Both the position numbers and the translations under genes were made by a program. Under the pieces are notes generated by a model that was not told the DNA's origin, ran no database searches, and worked only from the letters and a program-made list of their open reading frames with translations. Below are positions 1 through 6,609 of a stretch of DNA of 6,638 nucleotides, one piece after another. The stretch spans positions 1-6,638 of the forward strand of contig JAUXCI010000140.1 of NCBI GenBank assembly GCA_030618945.1, written 5' to 3'. How positions within the stretch are numbered: the first letter of the stretch is position 1; every line of letters begins with the position of its first letter. This DNA is from Flavobacteriaceae bacterium (GTDB taxonomy: Bacteria > Bacteroidota > Bacteroidia > Flavobacteriales > Flavobacteriaceae).

Positions 1-144
1 ACTTTAAAAGAAATGTTGCTCAGTCAAACCAGGAATATTAGTGAGGTTGATTTGGATCTTTTTACCATCGTTGATACTCCGGAAGAAGTCGTGGAATCGA
101 TCAATAATTTCTATAAAAAACATCACTTTAGTCCTAATTTTTAA
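1..144 (+). CDS. LOG family (TIGR00730-like, Rossmann-fold) protein, 3' end only
   Basis: The window opens inside a reading frame that runs from base 1 to the TAA at 142-144, giving the last 47 residues of a protein. The tail contains a VDTPEEVVESINNFYKK segment and ends in SPNF. I recognise this as the usual C-terminus of Bacteroidota LOG-family proteins, annotated as TIGR00730 or 'lysine decarboxylase-like'. Some members of that family are cytokinin-type nucleoside 5'-monophosphate phosphoribohydrolases. The catalytic PGGxGTxxE motif would lie upstream of the window, so activity cannot be judged. The next gene starts within about 6-33 bases in the same frame, so the two are probably co-transcribed. 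The family call rests on memory of a short C-terminal pattern and is moderately certain. That this is a real coding end is supported by the uninterrupted frame and the abutting gene. Confidence 0.7.
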   Translation, partial: TLKEMLLSQTRNISEVDLDLFTIVDTPEEVVESINNFYKKHHFSPNF

Positions 145-148
145 TCGC

Positions 149-162
149 GGTTGCCATCAACC
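149..162. other. Small inverted repeat over the candidate TTG start
   Basis: GGTTG (149-153) and CAACC (158-162) form a perfect 5-bp inverted repeat around a 4-base loop. It begins 4 bases after the LOG-family stop codon and covers the candidate TTG at 151. No T-run follows it, so it does not look like an intrinsic terminator. It could be a weak RNA hairpin that hides the 151 start, which would favour initiation at TTG 178, or it could be chance. Confidence 0.3.
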
Positions 163-2985
163 AATAAAGCCAAACCTTTGCAAAGAAAAAAAATCATATT
201 TGCAATTTTCTTTTTTGTTCCCTTTTTTTTCTATGCCCAAAACAATAAAATATCCATTGAGGCCACACTTTTGGAAGGTGACAAACTCCTGATCAATCAG
301 GAAATTTTATATCATAATGTTTCGGGTGATCCACTTGACACAATCTATTTGCTCAACTGGGCCAATGCCTATAAAGACAGAAAGACACCGCTTTCAAAAA
401 GAATGATCGATGATTATGATAAACGTTTTTATTTTGCCAAATCAAAAGAAAGGGGCTATTCCAAAATTCATTTACTTCAAAATAATGGCCAAAATATCAG
501 CTATGAAGCGCCTGAGGGTGCTGAAGATATAGTTAGGGTTCTGGTTCCAAAAACCTTGCTCCCTGGCGATTCTGTGAAACTTCATGTTATTTATGAGGTC
601 AAGATCCCCAGTGACAGGTTTACGAGGTACGGACAGGCCGGCACCAATTACAATTTGCGCTACTGGCATTTAACGCCTGCTATCTATGATCAAAAATGGC
701 AATTATTCAGCAATTTGAATATGGATGATTATTATGTACAACCAACCGATTATCAAATTGATTTTAGGATCCCCATGGGTTTTTCACTTCATTCTGATCT
801 CAATGCTGAGGTGACAATGGAAGAAAACATGGTACTGTATAAACTTCAGGGTCAAAACCGCCTAGATGTGGAATTGAACATTCAACTAAACAATGATTTT
901 TCGGTCTATCAAACACAAGGGACAGAAATCATTACCAATTTAAAAAGCAAAAACTTAACAGAAAACATTAAAGGTGATGTGCTGCAAAGACAATTGGATT
1001 TTATCAATCAGTATTTGGGAGAATATCCCCATAAAAAAATGCTGGTCAATAAAACAACCTACCTGAAACAACCCGTTTATGGCTTTAATCAATTACCAAA
1101 ATCCATGAATCCTTTTTCAGATATTTTTGAATGGGATATTAAATTATTTAAGGCCATAACTGACCGTTATATAGAAAACACGATACTGACCAACAAAAGA
1201 GAGGACAATTGGTTAGCTGACGGGATTCAGATTTATCTGATGATTGCATACGTCAATGCCTACTACCCGGAAGTAAAAGCCATCGGGAATATTTCAAAAA
1301 AATGGGGTATCAGAAGGTACAATATTGCAAAATTAGAGTTTAATGGAAAATACCCTTTTGTTTACCAGTTCTCCACACGAAAACAGCTTGATCAAGCGCT
1401 TTCTACCAGGTCAGATTCGCTTTCAAATTTAAATCTAAAATTAGTAAATCGATATAAATCAGGACTGGGGCTAAGATATCTGGACGCTTATTTAAAAGAG
1501 GATATCATTAAAAACAGCTTAAAGGAATTTTATAGCAAGACCTCCCTGACCCTTACTAAAAGTGATGAATTTAGTGAAATTCTCAAAGGGAAAACCGATA
1601 AAAACCTCAATTGGTATTTTAATGATTATCTGTTGACGCGAAAAAAAATAAACTACACGATCAAAAAAATTGAGAAGCAAGGAGATTCCGTAAAGGTGCT
1701 CATCAAGAATAAAAGTAATTTCAAAGCGCCTATAACTTTATATGGGGTTGATAAAAAGAGCATTAAATTCAAACAATGGCTGGAGCCCATTGAAGACGAA
1801 CACTCACTTATCGTTTCACAAAAAGATATCGACAGGCTCAGTTTAAATTATGAGTACATGCTTCCTGAAGCCAACCTTCGGGATAACTGGAAAAAACTGG
1901 ATAAGAATTTTTTCAACCGCCCTTTGAAATTTACTTTTTTCAGAGATATAGAAGATCCATATTACAACCAGGTTTTTTATAAACCTTATATCGGATACAA
2001 TCTATATGACGGTCTTTTATTGGGCCCCACCATTTATAATCAAGCCCTGTTCAAAAAGAAATGGCTTTTCTCAGCTACTCCTGTTTACGGGTTTAAAAGC
2101 CAAACACTTACCGGGTCAGTAGCCTTAGCTTATGAACATCTGCCAGAAGAAACGTCAGTTTATCGCTATCGGGCAGGCTTGTCAGCTGCAAGCTCCCACT
2201 ATGACGAAGACCTCGGGGTTACTAAGTTTACACCTTATGTGTCAGTTAGTTTTAAGAGAAAAAGTTTGAGAGATGTGGGAGGAAAAAACCTCTATGCCCG
2301 TTATGTTGTTGTTGACAAGGACTTACCTGACCCTACGACGAATCCGGAGTCTTATAAATATAACATTTTCAACCTTCGCTATAGCTATTCAAAACCTGAG
2401 ATCATAAATAATTTTAGGTACTTCGCTGATTTTCAATATAAAAATGATTTTAGCAAAGTTTCCCTGGACATCAGGTATCGCAAGCTGCTGAATATCAAAA
2501 GGCATATTGATGTCAGACTTTTCTTTGGTTCTTTTCTTTACAATGAAACCGAAACTGATTTCTTTAGCTATGCTATAGACAGGCCAACCGACTATTTGTT
2601 TGACCTGAATTACCTGGCAAGATCAGAAAGTTCGGGCTTTTTGAGCCAGCAAGTCATCCTGGCAGAGGGTGGTTTTAAGAGTATTTTTGAGGACCAGTTT
2701 GCTAATGAATGGATACTAACTTCTAATTTTGGTATCGGTATATGGCGCTGGGTCGAACTATATGCCGATGTGGGATATTTAAAAAATAAAGGGGAAAGTG
2801 CCCGATTTAAATATGACAGTGGCGTGAGGCTTAATTTCATTCCAGATTTACTTGAACTGTACTTTCCAGTTCAATCCAGTTTGGGTTTCGAGCCGGGATT
2901 TTCAGATTATTCCAGCAGGATTCGGTTTGTTATAACCTTGGATTTTGAGCGTTTTTACAATTATTTTAAAAGGGGTTTTTATTAA
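151..2985 (+). CDS. Exported M1 aminopeptidase-like protein with C-terminal outer-membrane beta-barrel; zinc site apparently lost
   Basis: A 944-residue protein, numbered from the TTG at 151. Residues 11-29 are a signal peptide: basic QRKK, a Phe-rich core, then FYA before Q30. Residues about 32-255 resemble the M1 N-terminal beta domain (LLNWANAYKDR, then TPLSKRMIDDYDKRFYFAKS). Residues about 260-530 resemble the M1 catalytic fold, with YGFNQLP (310-316) where GxMEN is expected and WLADG (354-358) where WLNEG is expected. Residues about 500-600 look like a beta-sandwich. Residues about 611-944 are alternating aromatic strands ending in RGFY, as in outer-membrane barrels. At the M1 spacing before D357, HExxH reads KAITD (334-338), so aminopeptidase activity is doubtful and a binding or scaffold role is possible. 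No ATG lies in frame before about codon 85. TTG 178 is an alternative start giving a shorter signal peptide. It probably shares an operon with the upstream LOG-family gene. Confidence 0.88.
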   Translation: MPSTNKAKPLQRKKIIFAIFFFVPFFFYAQNNKISIEATLLEGDKLLINQEILYHNVSGDPLDTIYLLNWANAYKDRKTPLSKRMIDDYDKRFYFAKSKERGYSKIHLLQNNGQNISYEAPEGAEDIVRVLVPKTLLPGDSVKLHVIYEVKIPSDRFTRYGQAGTNYNLRYWHLTPAIYDQKWQLFSNLNMDDYYVQPTDYQIDFRIPMGFSLHSDLNAEVTMEENMVLYKLQGQNRLDVELNIQLNNDFSVYQTQGTEIITNLKSKNLTENIKGDVLQRQLDFINQYLGEYPHKKMLVNKTTYLKQPVYGFNQLPKSMNPFSDIFEWDIKLFKAITDRYIENTILTNKREDNWLADGIQIYLMIAYVNAYYPEVKAIGNISKKWGIRRYNIAKLEFNGKYPFVYQFSTRKQLDQALSTRSDSLSNLNLKLVNRYKSGLGLRYLDAYLKEDIIKNSLKEFYSKTSLTLTKSDEFSEILKGKTDKNLNWYFNDYLLTRKKINYTIKKIEKQGDSVKVLIKNKSNFKAPITLYGVDKKSIKFKQWLEPIEDEHSLIVSQKDIDRLSLNYEYMLPEANLRDNWKKLDKNFFNRPLKFTFFRDIEDPYYNQVFYKPYIGYNLYDGLLLGPTIYNQALFKKKWLFSATPVYGFKSQTLTGSVALAYEHLPEETSVYRYRAGLSAASSHYDEDLGVTKFTPYVSVSFKRKSLRDVGGKNLYARYVVVDKDLPDPTTNPESYKYNIFNLRYSYSKPEIINNFRYFADFQYKNDFSKVSLDIRYRKLLNIKRHIDVRLFFGSFLYNETETDFFSYAIDRPTDYLFDLNYLARSESSGFLSQQVILAEGGFKSIFEDQFANEWILTSNFGIGIWRWVELYADVGYLKNKGESARFKYDSGVRLNFIPDLLELYFPVQSSLGFEPGFSDYSSRIRFVITLDFERFYNYFKRGFY

Positions 2986-3059
2986 ACCAATTTAGAAGAA
3001 TTTAATTTCAAACTCGTTATCAGTTATTTAAAGGTTTTATAAATTGCCTATATTTTTTG

Positions 3060-3067
3060 TACATTTG
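3060..3067 (+). promoter_or_regulatory. Bacteroidota-type -7 promoter box for the E1 gene
   Basis: TACATTTG matches the Bacteroidota sigma-factor -7 consensus TAnnTTTG exactly and lies 27 bases before the ATG at 3095, implying a short leader. The -33 partner (TTG) is poor: the nearest TTG, at 3044-3046, is closer than the usual 17-23 base spacing. The rest of the 2986-3094 gap is AT-rich, and I see no convincing terminator hairpin for the preceding gene. Transcription from here would make the E1 gene independent of the upstream pair. Confidence 0.55.
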
Positions 3068-3094
3068 TGAAACTCCCAAAATCCATAAATAAAT

Positions 3095-5548
3095 ATGATC
3101 AAAGACACCTCTGACATCTCGATTAAACTCTCCTTCCAAGAATTCAAGAACGAAGTTATTCAAGATTATAAGACGGCTGTTTTAAGTAGGGAGTGTAGCT
3201 TTTCAGGCCGCCGTGAGGTACTTACGGGCAAGGCTAAATTCGGTATTTTTGGGTCAGGAAAAGAAGTTCCACAACTGGCTATGGCCAAAGTTTTTCAAAA
3301 AGGTGACTGGAGATCAGGATATTACAGAGATCAAACTTTTATGATGGCCATTGGTAAATATTCACCTCGTCATTTTTTTTCAAGCTTATATGCGCATGCT
3401 GATATTGAAGCAGATTCTTATTCGGCAGGCAGGCAAATGAATGGACATTTTGCAACCCATTCACTTCATGATGATGGCACGTGGAAAAACCTCGCACAAC
3501 AGTACAATGTAAGCGCTGATATTTCACCTACAGCTGGGCAAATGCCCAGATTATTAGGACTCGCAGAAGCTTCAAAAAAATATAAAAACATTAAGGATCT
3601 TGATCCTGAGCATAAATTCTCAAATGAAGGCAATGAAATTGCCTGGGGAACTATTGGCAATGCAAGCACTTCTGAGGGCCTGTTCTTTGAAACCATTAAT
3701 GCCGCAGGGGTTCTTAAAGTGCCTATGGTTATCAGTATTTGGGATGACGCCTATGGCATATCTGTTCACGCAAAACATCAAACCACCAAGGAGAATATTT
3801 CAGAGATTCTAAAAGGCTTCCAAAGAGAAGGCAAAGGCCCTGGCTATGAGATATTTGTGGTTGACGGATGGAATTATACACAATTGGTTGACGTATATAC
3901 CAAAGCCGCTAGGATAGCACGGCAAGAGCATGTGCCGGTAATCATTCATGTAAAAGAGCTCACCCAGCCCTTGGGACATTCTACTTCGGGATCCCATGAA
4001 AGGTATAAAAGTAAGGAGAGGCTTAGCTGGGAAAAAGAATTTGATTGCCTGAAGAAAATGAGAGAATGGCTGCTTAATTTTGAGTTGGAGGATCAGGATG
4101 GTGAGGTACTGAAATTTGTAAATAGTGAGAAAGAACTACTGGCCATTGAGAAAGAAGCCAAACAAACTGTAGCAAAAGCAAAAAGGGAAGCCTGGAACGA
4201 TTATATGCAACCCATGATTCAGGAAAGAAGTCAATTGTTGAAGCTACTTGAAAAAGCTGCCCTTAAGAGCGAAAATGAAATTTTTATCAATAGGTTAAAA
4301 AGGGAATTAGCCGAGATAGATGAACCGATCAGAAAAAATATTTTAACCATTGGTAGAAAAAGCCTGATTTACCTTAGGGAAGAAGATTTTAAAGAAAAAG
4401 AAAAACTTCAGAACTGGATAAATGAATATATAGAAATTCAACAGCCTAAATACAGTGCGCATCTATACAGTGAGCACGAAGATAATGCTACCAATATTCC
4501 AGAAGTTGAAGCGCAATACGACGACGATGTTGAAGACGTTGATGCGAGGATTATAATTCGCGATAATTTTGACACCCTTTTGTCCAAGCATAAGGAGATT
4601 CTCATTTTTGGAGAAGATTCAGGGAAAATAGGTGACGTAAACCAAGGCTTGGAAGGTTTACAGGAAAAACATGGTGAACAACGTGTATACGATACAGGAA
4701 TAAGAGAGGCTACTATCATTGGTCAGGGAATTGGAATGGCAATGAGAGGCTTAAGACCAATTGCTGAAATTCAGTATCTGGATTACATATTTTATGCAAC
4801 CCAAGTACTTACTGATGACCTGGCTACCTTAAGGTACCGAAGTTTTGGTAAACAAATGGCTCCTTTGATCATCAGGACACGTGGTCACAGGCTGGAAGGC
4901 ATTTGGCATTCCGGCTCTCAAATGGGTAGTTTGATAAATCTTTTTAGAGGTCTTTATATTCTTGTACCAAGAAATATGACCAAAGCTGCCGGGTTTTATA
5001 ATACCTTAATGCAATCCAACGAACCAGCCATTGTCATAGAAAACCTAAATGGCTATAGATTAAAAGAACAGGTTCCTAATAATTTAGGTGAGTTCACCAC
5101 GCCAATAGGCCTAGTTGAAACCATAAAAGAAGGGACTGATATTACTTTGGTTTCCTATGGATCAACCTTAAAAATAGTTGAAGAGGCATCTAAAGACCTC
5201 TCACAGGTAGGTATAGACGTAGAAATCATCGATGCACAATGTTTATTACCCTTTGATCTTAATCATGATGTTTTATTGAGCGTGCAAAAAACCAACCGCC
5301 TTGTTATTATTGACGAAGATATTCCGGGAGGAGCATCTGCCTATTTACTTGATGAAATCGTTAATACACAAGGAGCCTATTATCATTTGGACAGTAAACC
5401 CGTAACAATAACTGCCAAGGCCCATAGACCAGCCTATGGTACCGATGGAGACTATTTTTCAAAACCTTCTGTCAATGATATCTTTGAAGGTGTTTACAAA
5501 GTATTTCAGGAATTTGATCCTGTAAAGTTCAAGAGTTTGTATTCCTAG
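3095..5548 (+). CDS. Fused E1 alpha/beta subunit of a thiamine-diphosphate-dependent 2-oxoacid dehydrogenase (branched-chain type likely)
   Basis: An 817-residue cytoplasmic protein joining both E1 subunits. E1 decarboxylates a 2-oxoacid on thiamine diphosphate (ThDP) and reductively acylates the lipoyl group of E2. The alpha half (1 to about 340) shows GYYRDQ (75-80), a ThDP/Mg segment from G188 to D218, and a GHSTSGSHERY loop (294-304) carrying the conserved His of the E1 alpha phosphorylation-loop region. A charged, helix-rich stretch (about 310-470) and an acidic linker (472-484) lead into the beta half. There, YDTGIREA (532-539) carries the conserved E1 beta Glu (E538), GLRPIAEIQYLDYIF follows, and WHSGSQ (604-609) is where the beta-subunit His motif is expected. 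The canonical GDG...NN motif reads GNA...DD. Such fusions are common in Bacteroidota, and branched-chain 2-oxoacids are the likely substrate, but pyruvate cannot be excluded. No E2 or E3 gene is in the window. The ATG at 3095 follows an AT-rich leader without a Shine-Dalgarno sequence. Confidence 0.93.
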   Translation: MIKDTSDISIKLSFQEFKNEVIQDYKTAVLSRECSFSGRREVLTGKAKFGIFGSGKEVPQLAMAKVFQKGDWRSGYYRDQTFMMAIGKYSPRHFFSSLYAHADIEADSYSAGRQMNGHFATHSLHDDGTWKNLAQQYNVSADISPTAGQMPRLLGLAEASKKYKNIKDLDPEHKFSNEGNEIAWGTIGNASTSEGLFFETINAAGVLKVPMVISIWDDAYGISVHAKHQTTKENISEILKGFQREGKGPGYEIFVVDGWNYTQLVDVYTKAARIARQEHVPVIIHVKELTQPLGHSTSGSHERYKSKERLSWEKEFDCLKKMREWLLNFELEDQDGEVLKFVNSEKELLAIEKEAKQTVAKAKREAWNDYMQPMIQERSQLLKLLEKAALKSENEIFINRLKRELAEIDEPIRKNILTIGRKSLIYLREEDFKEKEKLQNWINEYIEIQQPKYSAHLYSEHEDNATNIPEVEAQYDDDVEDVDARIIIRDNFDTLLSKHKEILIFGEDSGKIGDVNQGLEGLQEKHGEQRVYDTGIREATIIGQGIGMAMRGLRPIAEIQYLDYIFYATQVLTDDLATLRYRSFGKQMAPLIIRTRGHRLEGIWHSGSQMGSLINLFRGLYILVPRNMTKAAGFYNTLMQSNEPAIVIENLNGYRLKEQVPNNLGEFTTPIGLVETIKEGTDITLVSYGSTLKIVEEASKDLSQVGIDVEIIDAQCLLPFDLNHDVLLSVQKTNRLVIIDEDIPGGASAYLLDEIVNTQGAYYHLDSKPVTITAKAHRPAYGTDGDYFSKPSVNDIFEGVYKVFQEFDPVKFKSLYS

Positions 5549-5549
5549 T

Positions 5550-5618
5550 TCAATGATATAATGAAATGCTACAATGCTTCAATGCTACAATTGGGAATGC
5601 GTGATTGGGTGATTGACT
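5550..5618. repeat. Octanucleotide-periodic repeat array, copy 1
   Basis: Starting 2 bases after the E1 stop codon, the sequence falls into degenerate 8-base units. Seven run in phase from 5563 to 5618: gaaatgct, acaatgct, tcaatgct, acaattgg, gaatgcgt, gattgggt, gattgact. A tcaatgat unit at 5550-5557 precedes them, followed by a 5-base partial unit. The block 5563-5594 matches 6546-6577 at 30 of 32 bases, and gaatgcgtgattg (5595-5607) recurs exactly at 6586-6598. It is non-coding here and has no strong hairpin. Confidence 0.8.
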
Positions 5619-5623
5619 TGAAA

Positions 5624-5691
5624 CAGGGTTTTGTAGCAACATAGTTCTTAGCATCACAATCAATTTTCAAATTTTAAAATCAGGGTTTTGT
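5624..5691. repeat. Pair of 11-base direct repeats CAGGGTTTTGT
   Basis: CAGGGTTTTGT occurs at 5624-5634 and again at 5681-5691, 57 bases apart, in the gap between the E1 and transpeptidase genes. The pair lies between repeat array copy 1 and the -7 box. It might be a regulator-binding pair, a footprint of a local duplication, or chance; nothing else supports a function. Confidence 0.35.
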
Positions 5692-5731
5692 TAAATATTT
5701 CTCAAAAAATACAACCGTATTTAAAAATTAT

Positions 5732-5739
5732 TACCTTTG
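5732..5739 (+). promoter_or_regulatory. Bacteroidota-type -7 promoter box for the L,D-transpeptidase gene
   Basis: TACCTTTG fits the TAnnTTTG consensus exactly. No TTG lies at the expected -33 distance; the nearest upstream TTTG, at 5687-5690, is too far. If used, transcription would begin near 5745, giving a leader of roughly 65-70 bases to the ATG at 5813. The box indicates expression separate from the E1 gene. Confidence 0.5.
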
Positions 5740-5812
5740 CCCTTGATTTAATGAAGCCTGACACATGCCTTCATCGAATCAAATCAACCGCTGCCTTTTA
5801 TCCAATACTAAT

Positions 5813-6541
5813 ATGATCAAAAAAGGAATTTATATACTTTGCCTTCTTATGCTTGGTATAAGTAATGTTTCAGCAAGGGAATCCCACACTTTTTTTAAGA
5901 AAGTACCCGTTGATGATTTTGTTGCTTATGCCGAAGAATTATATAAGACAATTGATGATAATGACCTTAATTATGAGGCGTTTACTACAGCGCTCAAGGG
6001 ATATGTAAAATTACAGTCGGAAGGACAAATAGAAGAAGATGCTTACCTTACTGTAATTGACATGAGTTTATCGGCCAATAAAAACCGCTTCTTTTTGATC
6101 GACCTGAAAAACAAAAAAATTATTCATAAAAGCATTGTAGCCCACGGTAAAAATTCAGGAGGTGAATATGCTAAATACTTTTCCAACAAGGTAGGGTCTT
6201 ATAAAAGCAGCATCGGATTTTACAGAACAGCGGAGACCTATAATGGTAAACACGGACTTTCTTTGCGTCTGGATGGTCTGGAGTACTGTAATAATAATGC
6301 GCGAAAAAGAGCCATAGTAATTCACGCAGCAGCCTATGTAAGTGAGAATTTTATTAAAAATAATGGTCGTTTAGGGAGAAGTTTGGGATGTCCTTCACTT
6401 CCACAAAAAGATTATGACAAGGTGGTTCACAAGATCAAAAACGGATCGCTTTTATTTATCTATTACCCCGAAGATTATTATCTAAAAAACTCCGTACTGG
6501 CGAATTTCACAGCCTTACAGTTTAATGATGAAATGATGTAA
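5813..6541 (+). CDS. Exported L,D-transpeptidase-like protein (YkuD_2 / murein L,D-transpeptidase catalytic domain family)
   Basis: A 242-residue protein. Residues 1-21 form a clear signal peptide: MIKK, a hydrophobic core YILCLLMLGI, then SNVSA before RE, so it acts in the periplasm. The catalytic domain shows AHGKNSGGEYAKYFSN, then KVGSYKSSIGFYRTAETY, then GKHGLSLRLDGLE, then IVIHAAAYVSE with H171, and GRSLGCPS with the presumed nucleophile C193. Classical YkuD enzymes have SHGC; the non-His residue before GC (SLGC here) is, as I recall, normal for the YkuD_2 subfamily. The expected reaction is L,D-transpeptidation or exchange on peptidoglycan stem peptides, though few Bacteroidota members have been tested. 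An in-frame ATG at 5765 would add 16 residues ahead of the signal peptide; 5813 is preferred because the signal peptide begins there. The last six residues (FNDEMM) are encoded by an octanucleotide repeat array, so the tail may have been altered by repeat insertion. Confidence 0.92.
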   Translation: MIKKGIYILCLLMLGISNVSARESHTFFKKVPVDDFVAYAEELYKTIDDNDLNYEAFTTALKGYVKLQSEGQIEEDAYLTVIDMSLSANKNRFFLIDLKNKKIIHKSIVAHGKNSGGEYAKYFSNKVGSYKSSIGFYRTAETYNGKHGLSLRLDGLEYCNNNARKRAIVIHAAAYVSENFIKNNGRLGRSLGCPSLPQKDYDKVVHKIKNGSLLFIYYPEDYYLKNSVLANFTALQFNDEMM

Positions 6542-6609
6542 TGCTGAAATGCTACAATGCTGAAATGCTACAATTGGAAATACTTGAATGCGTGATTGCG
6601 TGAATGTTG
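6522..6609. repeat. Octanucleotide-periodic repeat array, copy 2, overlapping the transpeptidase 3' end
   Basis: Eleven consecutive 8-base units read in one phase: ttaatgat, gaaatgat, gtaatgct, gaaatgct, acaatgct, gaaatgct, acaattgg, aaatactt, gaatgcgt, gattgcgt, gaatgttg. Most fit NNAATGCT or GANTGCGT. The first 20 bases are the coding tail and stop codon (TAA at 6539-6541) of the transpeptidase gene. Compared with copy 1, this array has exactly one extra unit (aaatactt, 6578-6585) between otherwise matching segments, consistent with gain or loss of whole units. The remaining bases to 6638 are AT-rich, with only a 6-bp inverted repeat (GTTGAA/TTCAAC, 6606-6619) too tight to be a convincing terminator. 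Confidence 0.82.

Noticed and set aside
186..230. A8 (186-193) and T8 (223-230) tracts near the start of the barrel protein, considered as a phase-variation switch.
   Set aside because: The T-run encodes the Phe-rich signal peptide, and a similar T8 tract (3373-3380) occurs inside the housekeeping E1 gene, so such runs are ordinary for this AT-rich genome. No alternative frame gives a sensible start.
41..292. An 83-codon + strand frame overlapping the LOG-family end and the start of the barrel protein.
   Set aside because: It overlaps two better-supported genes in another frame, has low-complexity composition and matches no family I recognise.
4438..4719. A 93-codon minus-strand open frame inside the E1 gene.
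   Set aside because: It lies wholly opposite the conserved E1 beta coding sequence, is Ser/Cys-rich as expected of an antisense shadow, and has no supporting context.
5550..5618. Repeat array copy 1 as a CRISPR array or a small RNA gene.
   Set aside because: The units are 8 bases, degenerate and without spacers; there is no hairpin, promoter or adjacent cas gene.
5765..5812. Upstream ATG extending the transpeptidase by 16 residues.
   Set aside because: The added residues are polar and would push the signal peptide away from the N-terminus; the ATG at 5813 starts exactly at the basic n-region.
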